Positions 11,949 to 21,185 of a stretch of DNA of 64,000 bases are shown piece by piece. The position numbers and the translations under genes were made by a program. The DNA comes from Apostichopus japonicus (lineage: Eukaryota > Echinodermata > Holothuroidea > Aspidochirotida > Stichopodidae): contig NC_092563.1 of the NCBI RefSeq assembly GCF_037975245.1, positions 14,684,001 to 14,748,000 of the forward strand, written 5' to 3'. Below the pieces are notes generated by a model. The model saw only the letters and a program-made list of their open reading frames with translations, was not told the DNA's origin and did not search any database. Numbering within the stretch: position 1 is the stretch's first letter; each line of letters starts with the position of its first letter.

Positions 11949-12789
11949 AACGCTCGGGCCGACCTCTGGCCAAGGTCGTGCGGAGCGTATGGGGAGCAGT
12001 GGCGGAGCCCTGCGGAGCGGCTCTCCGGGTTAATCCCTTGGCTTAGGTATTCCCTTTGTTACTGTAGTAATAGTAGGATTAGCCGCGCGCTGCATAGACC
12101 ATTGTTTGCCGCTATGCGGATGATCCGCCATCACAAACGTTATGGTAATATTCATTACGTAACAGTATGTCGTACGATCGTAAAATTCATTCATGTGGGA
12201 TGGGTGCAGATGTTTTTAGCTAATGTTCTATTAAGGGTTTAAAATGTATTTCGTTTTCGGGGGGATTATCAGACCTTAGGAAAGCTGCACTCTTTTATCA
12301 ACCATTCTTAGTCAAAGAGACCCATTGTAAGTTTATGTAAATTAGATCCCGTATATAAGGATGCTTTCGAAGGAAATAGGGAACACCTTAATCGAGTTCT
12401 TCAACAGCAAGGTCTATAGCGTTGTTTGGTATCTTGGCAGGTTTACGCCCTGAAGCCAATACCATTTAGAGCAGGCCTCTGAAGCTGTATTTCATCGTTT
12501 TTCTTTTACTTCTCGCCGTATTTTTCTGTTACTTCTTAGAGCATTTGAGAGCTGATTTATTTATCCTTGTTTAGGACGAAGAAGTCCATTTACGTTTATA
12601 TTAATAGTCAGTTGCGGAAATAAACCGTTTTATACTTACCTGGATTGTTTGGATAATTTCTACTTGTGTTTGACTCCACGCTATTTCGCCGACTTTGTGG
12701 CCAATCAAAATACAACACCATCGGCCAAGGATCCTAACCTGCCGGCCTAACGCTACCCAATCTCAACCCCCACCCCCAAAATCGTTACA
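11946..12789 (+). repeat. 5' LTR of the Ty3/gypsy element
   Basis: 844 bp, TGTAAC...GTTACA. A TATA box (GTATATAAGG, 12351-12360) and an AATAAA signal (12619-12624) suggest U3, R and U5 in that order, with transcription starting near 12385. The AATAAA lies about 170 bp from the end. Confidence 0.95.
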
Positions 12790-12790
12790 C

Positions 12791-12808
12791 TGGTGGCAAC
12801 GGTGGGAT
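12791..12808 (+). promoter_or_regulatory. tRNA primer binding site
   Basis: TGGTGGCAACGGTGGGAT starts one base after the 5' LTR. It begins TGG, the complement of a tRNA CCA tail, where minus-strand DNA synthesis would be primed. The tRNA was not identified. Confidence 0.75.
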
Positions 12809-12847
12809 CATCAAGACGGAATAGCTGGACCAGCTCGTAAAAAAAAA

Positions 12848-14422
12848 ATGGCAAGTACAAAACCTTCTGACGAACATTTTTCTGACCGTAGAAAGGTTAT
12901 TTTAGAGGAAATAGAGTTCCTTAAGGAAGAATGTGAGAGGATGATTCCGCTCGTGAAAGACAGTCATTCAGGCGATGAAGTTGAGGATGCAGATGAAGAC
13001 ATTTCTTCTCCCTCCAGTAATAAGTACATGAAACTACCAGGCACCAAACCCCATGTGATAGATGAAGGGTTCTTGCCGAGTCAGGGTAGAAGGCACCATT
13101 CGGAGCCCACTGTCCGTGCGGAAAAACGAGACCATTCGGACTCTGTTTTCCAGCACCGGTACCGAGACCAGCCGGACTCAACCGGGACTCATCAGAAAAG
13201 GAGTGGAATTGAAAGGCAAAGACAGGTTCACACGGACTTTGCACCTTTGACAGGCAAAGGGGGCCAAGGTAATAGGTACCAGTCGGAACCTTGCACCTTT
13301 GCGGAGGATGTAGACTTCCATCGTAGTCGTATTCCCCCGTACCGGGTTCGGAACCAACCGGATTCCTCCGGGGCCTATGACACAGCTGCAGACAGGAGGA
13401 GGACAGGAATCGGTTCAGGAGCTCAACGATTAGGGAGCGGAGGAACAGCCGACTCCCGAGCACTTCAACACGATACCCCTCCTGAAGATGTTTACTTGCA
13501 AGATCCTGGGAGATATGCACCAAGGGATCGAGAGCACCCAGCCGAGCTTACGAGGGATGAGCATTTACACTCCCAGCGTCCCAGAGAACTGGAGCGTTCT
13601 TCCAAAACCCGACCAAATATGCTCCCCGAGAAATTCGACGGCTTGCAGCCCTGGGACAGTTACATATCACACTTCGAGAGTGTTTCGGACATTAATGGGT
13701 GGAACCTATGTGAAAAGGCAAAGTACTTGAAGGCAAGTTTGAAGGGAGATGCTCTGGAGACGCAGGCAGACCTCTCCAGTACCAAGATGGATTTCGAAAC
13801 CCTCAGCACCGCCCTAGAGACAAGGTTTGGGCATGCACATAAAGGTCCTTTATTCCGAGCTCAGCTGACTATGAGGACAAGGGAGAGAGGAGAATCTGTC
13901 CAACAGCTGGCACAAGCTATCAGGAAGCTTGTAAGTTATGCATACCCTACACTTAACAGTAAAGCTAGAGACGATATTGCACTCGAACATTTCAGAAATG
14001 CCCTCAACGACATGGAACTTCAAAGAGCTGTGTTCATGTCAAAACCAACATCACTAGCGGAAGCAGTGGCAATTGCAGCAGAAACAGAGTCATTCCAGCG
14101 GGCACAACAGACAAACCACTTGAAGCAACGGGGTAACGTGAGGCAGGTCGTGGGAGATGCTCAAGAGGATAAGTCAGAATCACTCGGTATGGCCCAGATC
14201 GTACAGATGCTCAAGGAGATGAAGAGCACTTTAACTGAGCTTAAGGACTGGCAACAGTCGGTGAAAAGAGGGGAAGGTGGAGCAGGTGGACGAAGGAACA
14301 GAAGGAATGCCTCGAGGGAATGTTATAACTGCGGTGAACTTGGCCATTTCAAGTACGAATGTCCTCACCCTCTGAAGACGGCTCCTCCGAACCAGGGAAA
14401 CGGACGGGAGTCGGGTCAGTAG
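12848..14422 (+). CDS. Gag polyprotein of the Ty3/gypsy element
   Basis: 524 codons from the first ATG after the primer site; the open frame extends upstream into the LTR, but that part holds no ATG in a sensible context. The N-terminal 250 residues are charged, rich in Arg, Ser and Pro, and look disordered. A helical retrotransposon Gag capsid-type region follows (about residues 260-440, from LPEKFDGLQPWDSYISHFES on). A CCHC zinc knuckle, CYNCGELGHFKYEC, sits at 14321-14362 near the C-terminus. The product would form the virus-like particle and bind element RNA. The frame ends at TAG 14420-14422 inside the frameshift stem-loop that gives access to pol. The antisense open frame at 12921-13523 is a shadow. 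Confidence 0.9.
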   Translation: MASTKPSDEHFSDRRKVILEEIEFLKEECERMIPLVKDSHSGDEVEDADEDISSPSSNKYMKLPGTKPHVIDEGFLPSQGRRHHSEPTVRAEKRDHSDSVFQHRYRDQPDSTGTHQKRSGIERQRQVHTDFAPLTGKGGQGNRYQSEPCTFAEDVDFHRSRIPPYRVRNQPDSSGAYDTAADRRRTGIGSGAQRLGSGGTADSRALQHDTPPEDVYLQDPGRYAPRDREHPAELTRDEHLHSQRPRELERSSKTRPNMLPEKFDGLQPWDSYISHFESVSDINGWNLCEKAKYLKASLKGDALETQADLSSTKMDFETLSTALETRFGHAHKGPLFRAQLTMRTRERGESVQQLAQAIRKLVSYAYPTLNSKARDDIALEHFRNALNDMELQRAVFMSKPTSLAEAVAIAAETESFQRAQQTNHLKQRGNVRQVVGDAQEDKSESLGMAQIVQMLKEMKSTLTELKDWQQSVKRGEGGAGGRRNRRNASRECYNCGELGHFKYECPHPLKTAPPNQGNGRESGQ

Positions 14423-14437
14423 GCCCTCGCCCGACTC
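14395..14437 (+). promoter_or_regulatory. predicted -1 programmed ribosomal frameshift signal (gag to pol)
   Basis: The slippery heptamer G GGA AAC (14395-14401) is in the gag frame. A 6-nt spacer is followed by an 8-bp perfect stem, GAGTCGGG (14408-14415) with CCCGACTC (14430-14437), whose 14-nt loop contains the gag stop codon. A -1 slip moves the ribosome exactly into the protease frame. G GGA AAC is an established slippery sequence in retroviral gag-pro junctions. Use in this element is inference. Confidence 0.8.
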
Positions 14438-15099
14438 ATGACAGACGACGATGGCCTACAAAAGGAGTAAGTCCGACACAAATTCACAAAATCGATGCAT
14501 CCGGAGCGTTCGTTACTGTCAGAATACACGAAAGACCTGTCCAGCTGTTGGTAGATACAGGTGCCACAATCACTGTAATATCAGAACGGATTTTTCAGGA
14601 TCTCCCACCCAGTGTGCAGGCTAAGCTTAAAAGCAAAGACAAGTTTGTTTGGATGGCAGATGGCAGTAGTAAGATCAGGGACAAGGGGACAATAGTCTTG
14701 GACGTCGAAGCTGCAAACAAGAGATTCCAGCATGAGATCCACGTAATGGACATTGAATATGAGGGTATCCTGGGTCTGGATTTCATGATCAAACATGACT
14801 GTCAACTTGACTGGAAAAGGGGGAAAATTTGCTTTGATGGAGTGAATGTAGAACTACACTCACAGGCGATCCAAAACGCTGTATTCCGTCTCAGTGTAAA
14901 GGAGACTACAATCGTTCCCCCAGGAAGTGAATCCATTGTAGCAGCCCAACTTGTGAAAACTGGTCGTTGTCACCATTCTGTAAAGAAGGATGGCATGAGG
15001 AATGGTTACGTGTCACCATTACGTGGTAGTGGCACATGCCCTCGTGGATGCATCACAGGAAGTCATGCCTCTCCGAGTCTTCAATCCGACGGAAAATGA
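14398..15099 (+). CDS. Pol N-terminal part: aspartic protease, frame-broken from the rest of pol
   Basis: Reached from gag by the -1 shift; the open frame itself starts at 14359. It encodes a retropepsin-type protease with active-site LLVDTGATITVIS (catalytic Asp codon at 14554) and the downstream ILGLDFM motif near 14767-14790, which normally closes the fold. Its role is to cleave Gag and Pol. After about codon 14967 the frame drifts into text unlike pol and stops at 15097. The normal continuation, starting around VVVAHALVDASQEV, is in the next frame (+1), so an indel near 14993-15030 separates protease from reverse transcriptase here. Confidence 0.8.
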   Translation, partial: KRTGVGSVGPRPTHDRRRWPTKGVSPTQIHKIDASGAFVTVRIHERPVQLLVDTGATITVISERIFQDLPPSVQAKLKSKDKFVWMADGSSKIRDKGTIVLDVEAANKRFQHEIHVMDIEYEGILGLDFMIKHDCQLDWKRGKICFDGVNVELHSQAIQNAVFRLSVKETTIVPPGSESIVAAQLVKTGRCHHSVKKDGMRNGYVSPLRGSGTCPRGCITGSHASPSLQSDGK

Positions 15100-18000
15100 A
15101 GTCACATTGTACAAGGACTCCCAACCAGCTACTGTAGAATTTTCCATTCAAATCCTCGACGATGACACTGCACCCGAGACACGGACGCCTAAATCTGTCG
15201 GTGTTATCCACACGGATGACGCAGCTGACACTGAGAGCACCACTGCAGACCAAGGTCAGAGCTCTCTTCCAGATCACATTCAGAAACTGTTGGATGGAGC
15301 CGGATGCGATCTGTCTGATACCCAACGGAATCAGGCAGAATGCTTCCTCATGAAGTTTTCTGAACTTTTCAGCTCAGGCAATAGTCAGCTTGGGAGAACA
15401 AATATCGTGAAGCACAGGATCAACACCGGAGACAACCCTCCGATCAAACAGCGCCCAAGAAGAATCCCAATTCACAAACAAGCAGTTGCGGACAAAGAGG
15501 TGGAGAAAATGTTACAAAGTGGCGTTGTTTTACCTTCCAAGAGTCCCTGGGCATGTCCAATTGTGCTTGTTACAAAGAAAGACGGCTCCACCCGCTTCTG
15601 TGTCGACTACAGAAAGCTCAACGATGCCACCATCAAAGACGCGTATCCTCTTCCAAGGATCGAAGATAGCTTGGATTCCCTAGGCGGGTCGAGGTGGTTT
15701 TCCACTTTGGACTTAGCCTCTGGATACTGGCAAGTTGAAGTTAGAGAGGAGGATCGAGCTAAGACTGCCTTTGTTACTCGAAAAGGACTGTATGAATTCA
15801 CAGTTATGCCGTTCGGTCTCTGCAACGCCCCGGCCACTTTCCAACGTTTGATGGAAAGGGTTCTTGCTGGCCTTCAGTGGGACGTTGCCGTCTTATACAT
15901 CGATGACATCATAGTGCATGGGCGCACATTTGAGGAACACATAGAACGCTTAAGCTCTGTCCTCCAACGTTTGCGAGAGGCCAATCTGACACTGAAAACC
16001 AAGAAGTGCTGCCTATTCCAAAGCAAAGTTGAGTTCTTGGGCCACGTAGTATCAGGTGAAGGTATAAGTCCCAACCCCCGGAAAGTAAAGGATGTAGCGG
16101 AATGGGTCACACCCTCAAACTTGACAGACCTGAGGAGCTTTCTAGGCCTTGCAACCTACTATCGGAGGTTCATTGAAGGGTTCGCCAGCATAGCCCGTCC
16201 ACTGCATGCACTGACTGAGAAAGGAAAGCAGTTCAAGTGGAGCGATGACTGTGCAGAAGCATTTGCTACTCTGAAGAACAAACTAACCTCATCTCCGATT
16301 TTGGCATACCCCTACGATAAGGACCCTTTTGTACTCGACACAGATGCCAGCCAGTTTGGAATAGGTGCAGTGCTCTCACAGAAACAGTCTGGTCAGGAAC
16401 TTGTTATTTCCTATGGAAGTCGACTTCTCACGAAAAGGGAACGCAACTATTGTACAACGAGAAAAGAGTTGCTGGCCGTTGTTTACTTTGTACGGTATTT
16501 CAGACATTACTTGCTGGGCAAGCCGTTTCTACTACGTACCGATCATGGGAGCTTGCGGTGGTTGTTTTCATTCAAGGAACCCGAGGGGCAGGTTGCTCGC
16601 TGGATAGAGAGGTTAGCCCCTTATGAATTCAAGATCGAACACAGGCCGGGAACCAAGCACCTCAATGCAGACGCACTATCGAGGAAACCATGTGCACAGT
16701 GTGGACTCAGCAGCTCCACAGATCCTGGAAAAAACGAACTGAGCGTGAAAGCAGATGTGGAGGCAGTAACGCCCCACCCAGAGAACGATGGTGACACTGA
16801 GAAGCTACCCAGAATATCTGACGTTGACCATGTACCAAATAGTGCCACAGACTCCATGACAATTCCTACTTGGTCGAAAGAGCACCTCAGAAAGGAGCAG
16901 CTCAAAGACAGAGAACTTAAAATGTTCATAGAAATTCTAGAAAGTGGTAGAACCCGACCTTCCTGGGAAGAGATTTCCAGCGAGGATGCCGCTGTGAAGT
17001 TTCTCTGGTCACGTATGGAGCAATTACGCATCCAAGAAAATGTGCTGTACTTGAGGTGGGAAGACGCAACCGGGGAGACTGTAAACTATAAGCTCTTAGT
17101 ACCCAAGGCCATGCGAAAAGAAGTGATGGGTCAGCTGCATGACGTCAGGACTGCCGGGCATCTAGGTTTCAACAAGACGTGGAGTAGAGCGAAACGTTCA
17201 CCGGTCTACTGGAGAAATATGCGGAGGGACATCTACGAACACTGTGTCCAATGTCATGAGTGTGGATCCAGGAAAAGTCCCACGAAAAAGAACCGAGCCC
17301 CCATGCAGGAGTATCGAATTGGGATACCAATGGAAAGAGTCGCAATGGACGTGGCTGGACCCTTCCCTGAGACTTGTCGTGGCAATCGTTTCATACTTGT
17401 AGTAAGCGACTACTTCACGAAATGGACCGAAGCTTACGCCATGCCCAACCATACAGCAGACACAGTTGCCAATACGTTCGTGGAGCAGTTCGTATGCAGG
17501 TTTGGCACACCCAGAGAAGTTTTCACGGACCAGGGCAGAGAATTTGAATCCCGGTTATTCTACTGTATGTGTAAAGAACTTGGCATTGAGAAAACCCGTA
17601 CGTCCCCATTCCATCCCCAGTCTGACGGCATGGTGGAGCGGTTTAACCGGACTATGGAATGTATGCTGACCAACTATGTGTCAGGAAATCAGAGAGACTG
17701 GGACGTTAGTCTGCCATTTATTACCATGGCCTACCGCTCCACTGAACATGACTCCACCAAGTTTACTCCAAATATGTTGATGCTGGGAAGAGAAGTGGAG
17801 ATGCCGCTGGACATTGTGGTGGGCCTACCCCTGCAGGAGGACTTCAGTGGAAGCTACAGGGAGAACCAAGCCCCGCATATTGGTTATGCGGAACGCCTAC
17901 GCTACAGATTGGAAACAAGTTTCGAGGTAGTACGCACGAATTTAGGGAAACAGATGACCCGACAAAAGCACCACTACGACAGGGGCAGTAAAGGAACGAC

Positions 18001-18385
18001 ACGGTACCAAACCGGTGATTCGGTGTGGCTTTATAACCCGACGAGGAAGATCGGGCTGAGCCCGAAACTACGCCCCACATGGGATGGCCCTTACGTCGTC
18101 ACGAAACGATTAACAGATGTGACATATCGCATCCGGAAAAACCCTAGGTGCAAGCCAAAGGTTGTTCACTCCGATCGGCTTAAACCCTACCTAGGCACCC
18201 ACGATAAGGGATGGTGGAAGGGGCAAGTCCCCGAAGAAGACACCAGAGAGGAGGAACCTGTCACACCAAGGAACACCTTGGAAGTACCCACTCCGAAAAC
18301 ACCAAGTAAGACGCCCCCTTCTGACCCCGGCCCGAAGGAGAAACCACCCGGACGCCGTTACAACTTGCGCCCCCGGTTTCGTTAG
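15002..18385 (+). CDS. Pol: reverse transcriptase, RNase H and integrase of the Ty3/gypsy element
   Basis: 1127 codons open; recognisable pol text begins about 15 codons in, after the frame break, so the first codons are probably not a true start. Reverse transcriptase carries LDLASGYWQV and the catalytic YIDD (15896-15907). RNase H follows with LDTDAS near 16336. Integrase shows an HHCC zinc-binding domain (HDVRTAGH, then CVQCHEC near 17247-17267) and the D,D-E core: MDVAGP near 17347, FTDQG near 17521, GMVERF near 17629. A GPY-like module (WDGPYVV near 18081) ends the integrase, followed by a Pro- and Lys-rich tail. Everything after the start is uninterrupted. The order RT, RH, IN is the usual Ty3/gypsy one, unlike the second element in this window. 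Confidence 0.93.
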   Translation: MVTCHHYVVVAHALVDASQEVMPLRVFNPTENEVTLYKDSQPATVEFSIQILDDDTAPETRTPKSVGVIHTDDAADTESTTADQGQSSLPDHIQKLLDGAGCDLSDTQRNQAECFLMKFSELFSSGNSQLGRTNIVKHRINTGDNPPIKQRPRRIPIHKQAVADKEVEKMLQSGVVLPSKSPWACPIVLVTKKDGSTRFCVDYRKLNDATIKDAYPLPRIEDSLDSLGGSRWFSTLDLASGYWQVEVREEDRAKTAFVTRKGLYEFTVMPFGLCNAPATFQRLMERVLAGLQWDVAVLYIDDIIVHGRTFEEHIERLSSVLQRLREANLTLKTKKCCLFQSKVEFLGHVVSGEGISPNPRKVKDVAEWVTPSNLTDLRSFLGLATYYRRFIEGFASIARPLHALTEKGKQFKWSDDCAEAFATLKNKLTSSPILAYPYDKDPFVLDTDASQFGIGAVLSQKQSGQELVISYGSRLLTKRERNYCTTRKELLAVVYFVRYFRHYLLGKPFLLRTDHGSLRWLFSFKEPEGQVARWIERLAPYEFKIEHRPGTKHLNADALSRKPCAQCGLSSSTDPGKNELSVKADVEAVTPHPENDGDTEKLPRISDVDHVPNSATDSMTIPTWSKEHLRKEQLKDRELKMFIEILESGRTRPSWEEISSEDAAVKFLWSRMEQLRIQENVLYLRWEDATGETVNYKLLVPKAMRKEVMGQLHDVRTAGHLGFNKTWSRAKRSPVYWRNMRRDIYEHCVQCHECGSRKSPTKKNRAPMQEYRIGIPMERVAMDVAGPFPETCRGNRFILVVSDYFTKWTEAYAMPNHTADTVANTFVEQFVCRFGTPREVFTDQGREFESRLFYCMCKELGIEKTRTSPFHPQSDGMVERFNRTMECMLTNYVSGNQRDWDVSLPFITMAYRSTEHDSTKFTPNMLMLGREVEMPLDIVVGLPLQEDFSGSYRENQAPHIGYAERLRYRLETSFEVVRTNLGKQMTRQKHHYDRGSKGTTRYQTGDSVWLYNPTRKIGLSPKLRPTWDGPYVVTKRLTDVTYRIRKNPRCKPKVVHSDRLKPYLGTHDKGWWKGQVPEEDTREEEPVTPRNTLEVPTPKTPSKTPPSDPGPKEKPPGRRYNLRPRFR

Positions 18386-19066
18386 AACTTAGTTGCAGTA
18401 AAGCCTTTGACTTTGGAGAAAAGGGGCTGCGCATGGGCATGACCATTCGGAATGTGCCCAGGTAAGATCACGCCAATCGGATGTGGTCGGCAGTCCGGGG
18501 CCAGCACCACACGGAAGCTGGTCCCACTTCCTGTGTTTCCCCTAGAAAATCCGACGGAAGAGTTTATGGTGGAAGGTTACCAACTATTATGTTTTAAAAT
18601 TGTGAAGCCGAGTATTTGCGTTTCAAACTGAAAGAAAATGTTTTGTGTTTGTAATTTTAATTTAAGTGCAAAAGACGGTCTCAAAGAGTTTTTAAATTGG
18701 ACCATTTATTGTAAATTTGTGTACGGACTCAGCCAAGGAACCGCATTTTTTTTTTGTTGGATTCATTTTATGTAAAGTTTTCCTTTGGATATTTTAGCGG
18801 TGAGAAACTTCGAAGCCTTTATTGTTTTTATCTGTTTTGTTAGGAACATGCTTAGTAGGTGTGAAGAGAGTATTTCAGTATCTTAGTAACGTGATTCCTT
18901 TCTGTTTTTAAATTGCATTCATCGAATTCACATCTACATTCTCGTGCTCACGAGGTAACCCATTTAAAAAGTTTGTAAATAGCGGCTAACAATGGTCTAG
19001 GTCCTTGCTATTTGTTACGGCACTATTAAGAGTATTTACCATGTGGGGTCACATGGTGTAAGCCAA
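18386..19066. other. 3' untranslated region of the Ty3/gypsy element
   Basis: About 680 bp between the pol stop and the polypurine tract. AT-rich, with no open frame of note and no envelope-like gene. Confidence 0.6.
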
Positions 19067-19077
19067 GTGGAGGAGAG
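19067..19077 (+). promoter_or_regulatory. polypurine tract
   Basis: GTGGAGGAGAG directly precedes the TGTAAC start of the 3' LTR, the expected site of plus-strand priming. Confidence 0.75.
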
Positions 19078-19921
19078 TGTAACGCTCGGGCCGACCTCTG
19101 GCCAAGGTCGTGCGGAGCGTATGGGGAGCAGTGGCGGAGCCCTGCGGAGCGGCTCTCCGGGTTAATCCCTTGGCTTAGGTATTCCCTTTGTTACTGTAGT
19201 AATAGTAGGATTAGCCGCGCGCTGCATAGACCATTGTTTGCCGCTATGCGGATGATCCGCCATCACAAACGTTATGGTAATATTCATTACGTAACAGTAT
19301 GTCGTACGATCGTAAAATTCATTCATGTGGGATGGGTGCAGATGTTTTTAGCTAATGTTCTATTAAGGGTTTAAAATGTATTTCGTTTTCGGGGGGATTA
19401 TCAGACCTTAGGAAAGCTGCACTCTTTTATCAACCATTCTTAGTCAAAGAGACCCATTGTAAGTTTATGTAAATTAGATCCCGTATATAAGGATGCTTTC
19501 GAAGGAAATAGGGAACACCTTAATCGAGTTCTTCAACAGCAAGGTCTATAGCGTTGTTTGGTATCTTGGCAGGTTTACGCCCTGAAGCCAATACCATTTA
19601 GAGCAGGCCTCTGAAGCTGTATTTCATCGTTTTTCTTTTACTTCTCGCCGTATTTTTCTGTTACTTCTTAGAGCATTTGAGAGCTGATTTATTTATCCTT
19701 GTTTAGGACGAAGAAGTCCATTTACGTTTATTTTAATAGTCAGTTGCGGAAATAAACCGTTTTATACTTACCTGGATTGTTTGGATAATTTCTACTTGTG
19801 TTTGACTCCACGCTATTTCGCCGACTTTGTGGCCAATCAAAATACAACACCATCGGCCAAGGATCCTAACCTGCCGGCCTAACGCTACCCAATCTCAACC
19901 CCCACCCCCAAAATCGTTACA
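19078..19921 (+). repeat. 3' LTR of the Ty3/gypsy element
   Basis: 844 bp, the same length as the 5' LTR, with TATA near 19483-19492 and AATAAA near 19751-19756. One substitution relative to the 5' copy was noticed (GTTTATTTTAA here, GTTTATATTAA there). Confidence 0.95.
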
Positions 19922-19987
19922 ATATATATATATATGAGTATATATATATGAGTATATATATGAGTATATATATGAGTATATATATGA

Positions 19988-20063
<76 letters not shown>
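19922..20063. repeat. (AT)n microsatellite
   Basis: About 140 bp of AT dinucleotides with interspersed GAGTATAT units. Together with 11897-11945 it is the target tract split by the LTR element. The open frames of 64-100 codons here encode only Tyr-Ile repeats. Confidence 0.9.
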
Positions 20064-20066
<3 letters not shown>

Positions 20067-20165
20067 AAAATGTACCCATGGCACATACAGTGTTGCAAAA
20101 GTTTATGCACTAAAGTCAATGGCAAATTGTAAAATGTACCCAGGGCACATACAGTGTTGCAAAAG
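20063..20165. repeat. duplicated unit, period about 63 bp
   Basis: TTGTAAAATGTACCCA and GGCACATACAGTGTTGCAAA occur twice, near 20063-20102 and 20126-20165, immediately before the U2-like sequence. Confidence 0.75.
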
Positions 20166-20176
20166 CATCAGTTTGT

Positions 20177-20226
20177 ATCGCTTCTCGGCCTATTGGCTAA
20201 AATCATGTGTAGTATCTGTTCTTTTA
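20177..20226 (+). pseudogene. U2 snRNA-derived fragment
   Basis: ATCGCTTCTCGGCCTATTGG and the following 30 bases match the 5' end of U2 snRNA with only a few substitutions, including the branch-point recognition region GTGTAGTATCTGTTCTT. Similarity fades after about 50 nt, so it lacks the Sm site and 3' stem-loops of U2. It is best read as a truncated retrocopy or the head of a U2-derived repeat rather than a working gene. Confidence 0.75.
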
Positions 20227-21185
20227 AGACAGATACATTTGCCGCATTGAATAACTTTCTTACACTTGAGAGTGTAGGCCCTACTATGGTACTAACTATG
20301 TTAACGAGTATAGGATGACACAAGAAGGTGGGTCTAATAGAAAATGTATAAGGCCCGGGGCTTCGGTACTTATAAAAAACTCAATGATTTTCAAAGAAGT
20401 TCACAAAAGATACTAACTTGAAATAACAATTTTATAATTCAAACTTTCTAATAACAGATTGTGACTGAAAATTTGTGACCGTACCAATTCTCGAGTTATG
20501 CCTTTATTGTATTGCAACAATAAGTTATTTTATGAATATTAATTAATTACAAATATTAAAAAAATTACTTAGTACAAACGACATTGGAAGACCCCCGACT
20601 TTAGCCTAAATAGATATTTTTACTTTTATTTAGCTCATAATTACTGCACACACATGAACGAAAAGAGAAGAATCATACCTTGTAACGACATCTTTCTACA
20701 GAATATATGACAATCTTAAGTTGCACACTTTGGCAAACTGTAATGCACTAAAGTGTAAACGTTAGACTAGACTGCAGTTCAACATGAATAGTTCTTCCGT
20801 ATAATCATACCTTTAATGGAAGATTCCATTACTAGGATAGGGATTTTTCAGTATATTGGCTTATTGTACTTTATAAGGCCATGACGTAGAAATGTAGCAT
20901 TGTATGTGTGCAGCGCTTCTGTTCTACCACAGAACTACAATTAATTTTTTGGGTTGTATAGTAATAGTCTCTTTTTATTTGTAGCACTTAAACATAGGCC
21001 TGTAGTCCAATTATAGTAAGTACGTAAATTGCGTTAAATTTATGGAACATGGTGTTACGATGAGCATTTTCATCAACAAAAACTCACCGTTACATAAGAT
21101 TTTGCTCTGCCTGTTGTTTGATATCCATTATCGCGTCGATTCGTAAAGAACTATTAGAAAGATATGACCTAAAGTGAGCATAACT
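20227..21185. other. intergenic, no gene recognised
   Basis: AT-rich unique sequence. No open frame above 60 codons and no repeat recognised. Confidence 0.4.

Larger units (their letters stand above)
11946..19921 (+). mobile_element. Ty3/gypsy LTR retrotransposon, nearly complete
   Basis: Two 844-bp LTRs flank gag and a pol encoding protease, reverse transcriptase, RNase H and integrase in the usual Ty3/gypsy order. Both LTRs start TGTAAC and end GTTACA. I noticed one base difference between them (12611 region against 19743 region), so the insertion is young. It landed in an (AT)n tract; ATAT at 11942-11945 and 19922-19925 fits a 4-bp target duplication but cannot be distinguished from the microsatellite. 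Pol has one apparent frame break near 15000, so this copy is probably not autonomous. The clade was not assigned. Confidence 0.95.

Noticed and set aside
12921-13523. 200-codon minus-strand frame
   Set aside because: Antisense shadow of the gag coding region with no domain of its own.
16621-17031. 136-codon minus-strand frame
   Set aside because: Antisense shadow of pol between RNase H and integrase.
18386-19066. Envelope-like gene after pol in the Ty3/gypsy element
   Set aside because: No long open frame exists between the pol stop and the polypurine tract.
20177-20226. Functional U2 snRNA gene
   Set aside because: Similarity stops after about 50 nt, with no Sm site or 3' stem-loops.
19885-20250. 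Tyr-Ile and Ser-Ile repeat proteins
   Set aside because: (AT)n microsatellite translation.
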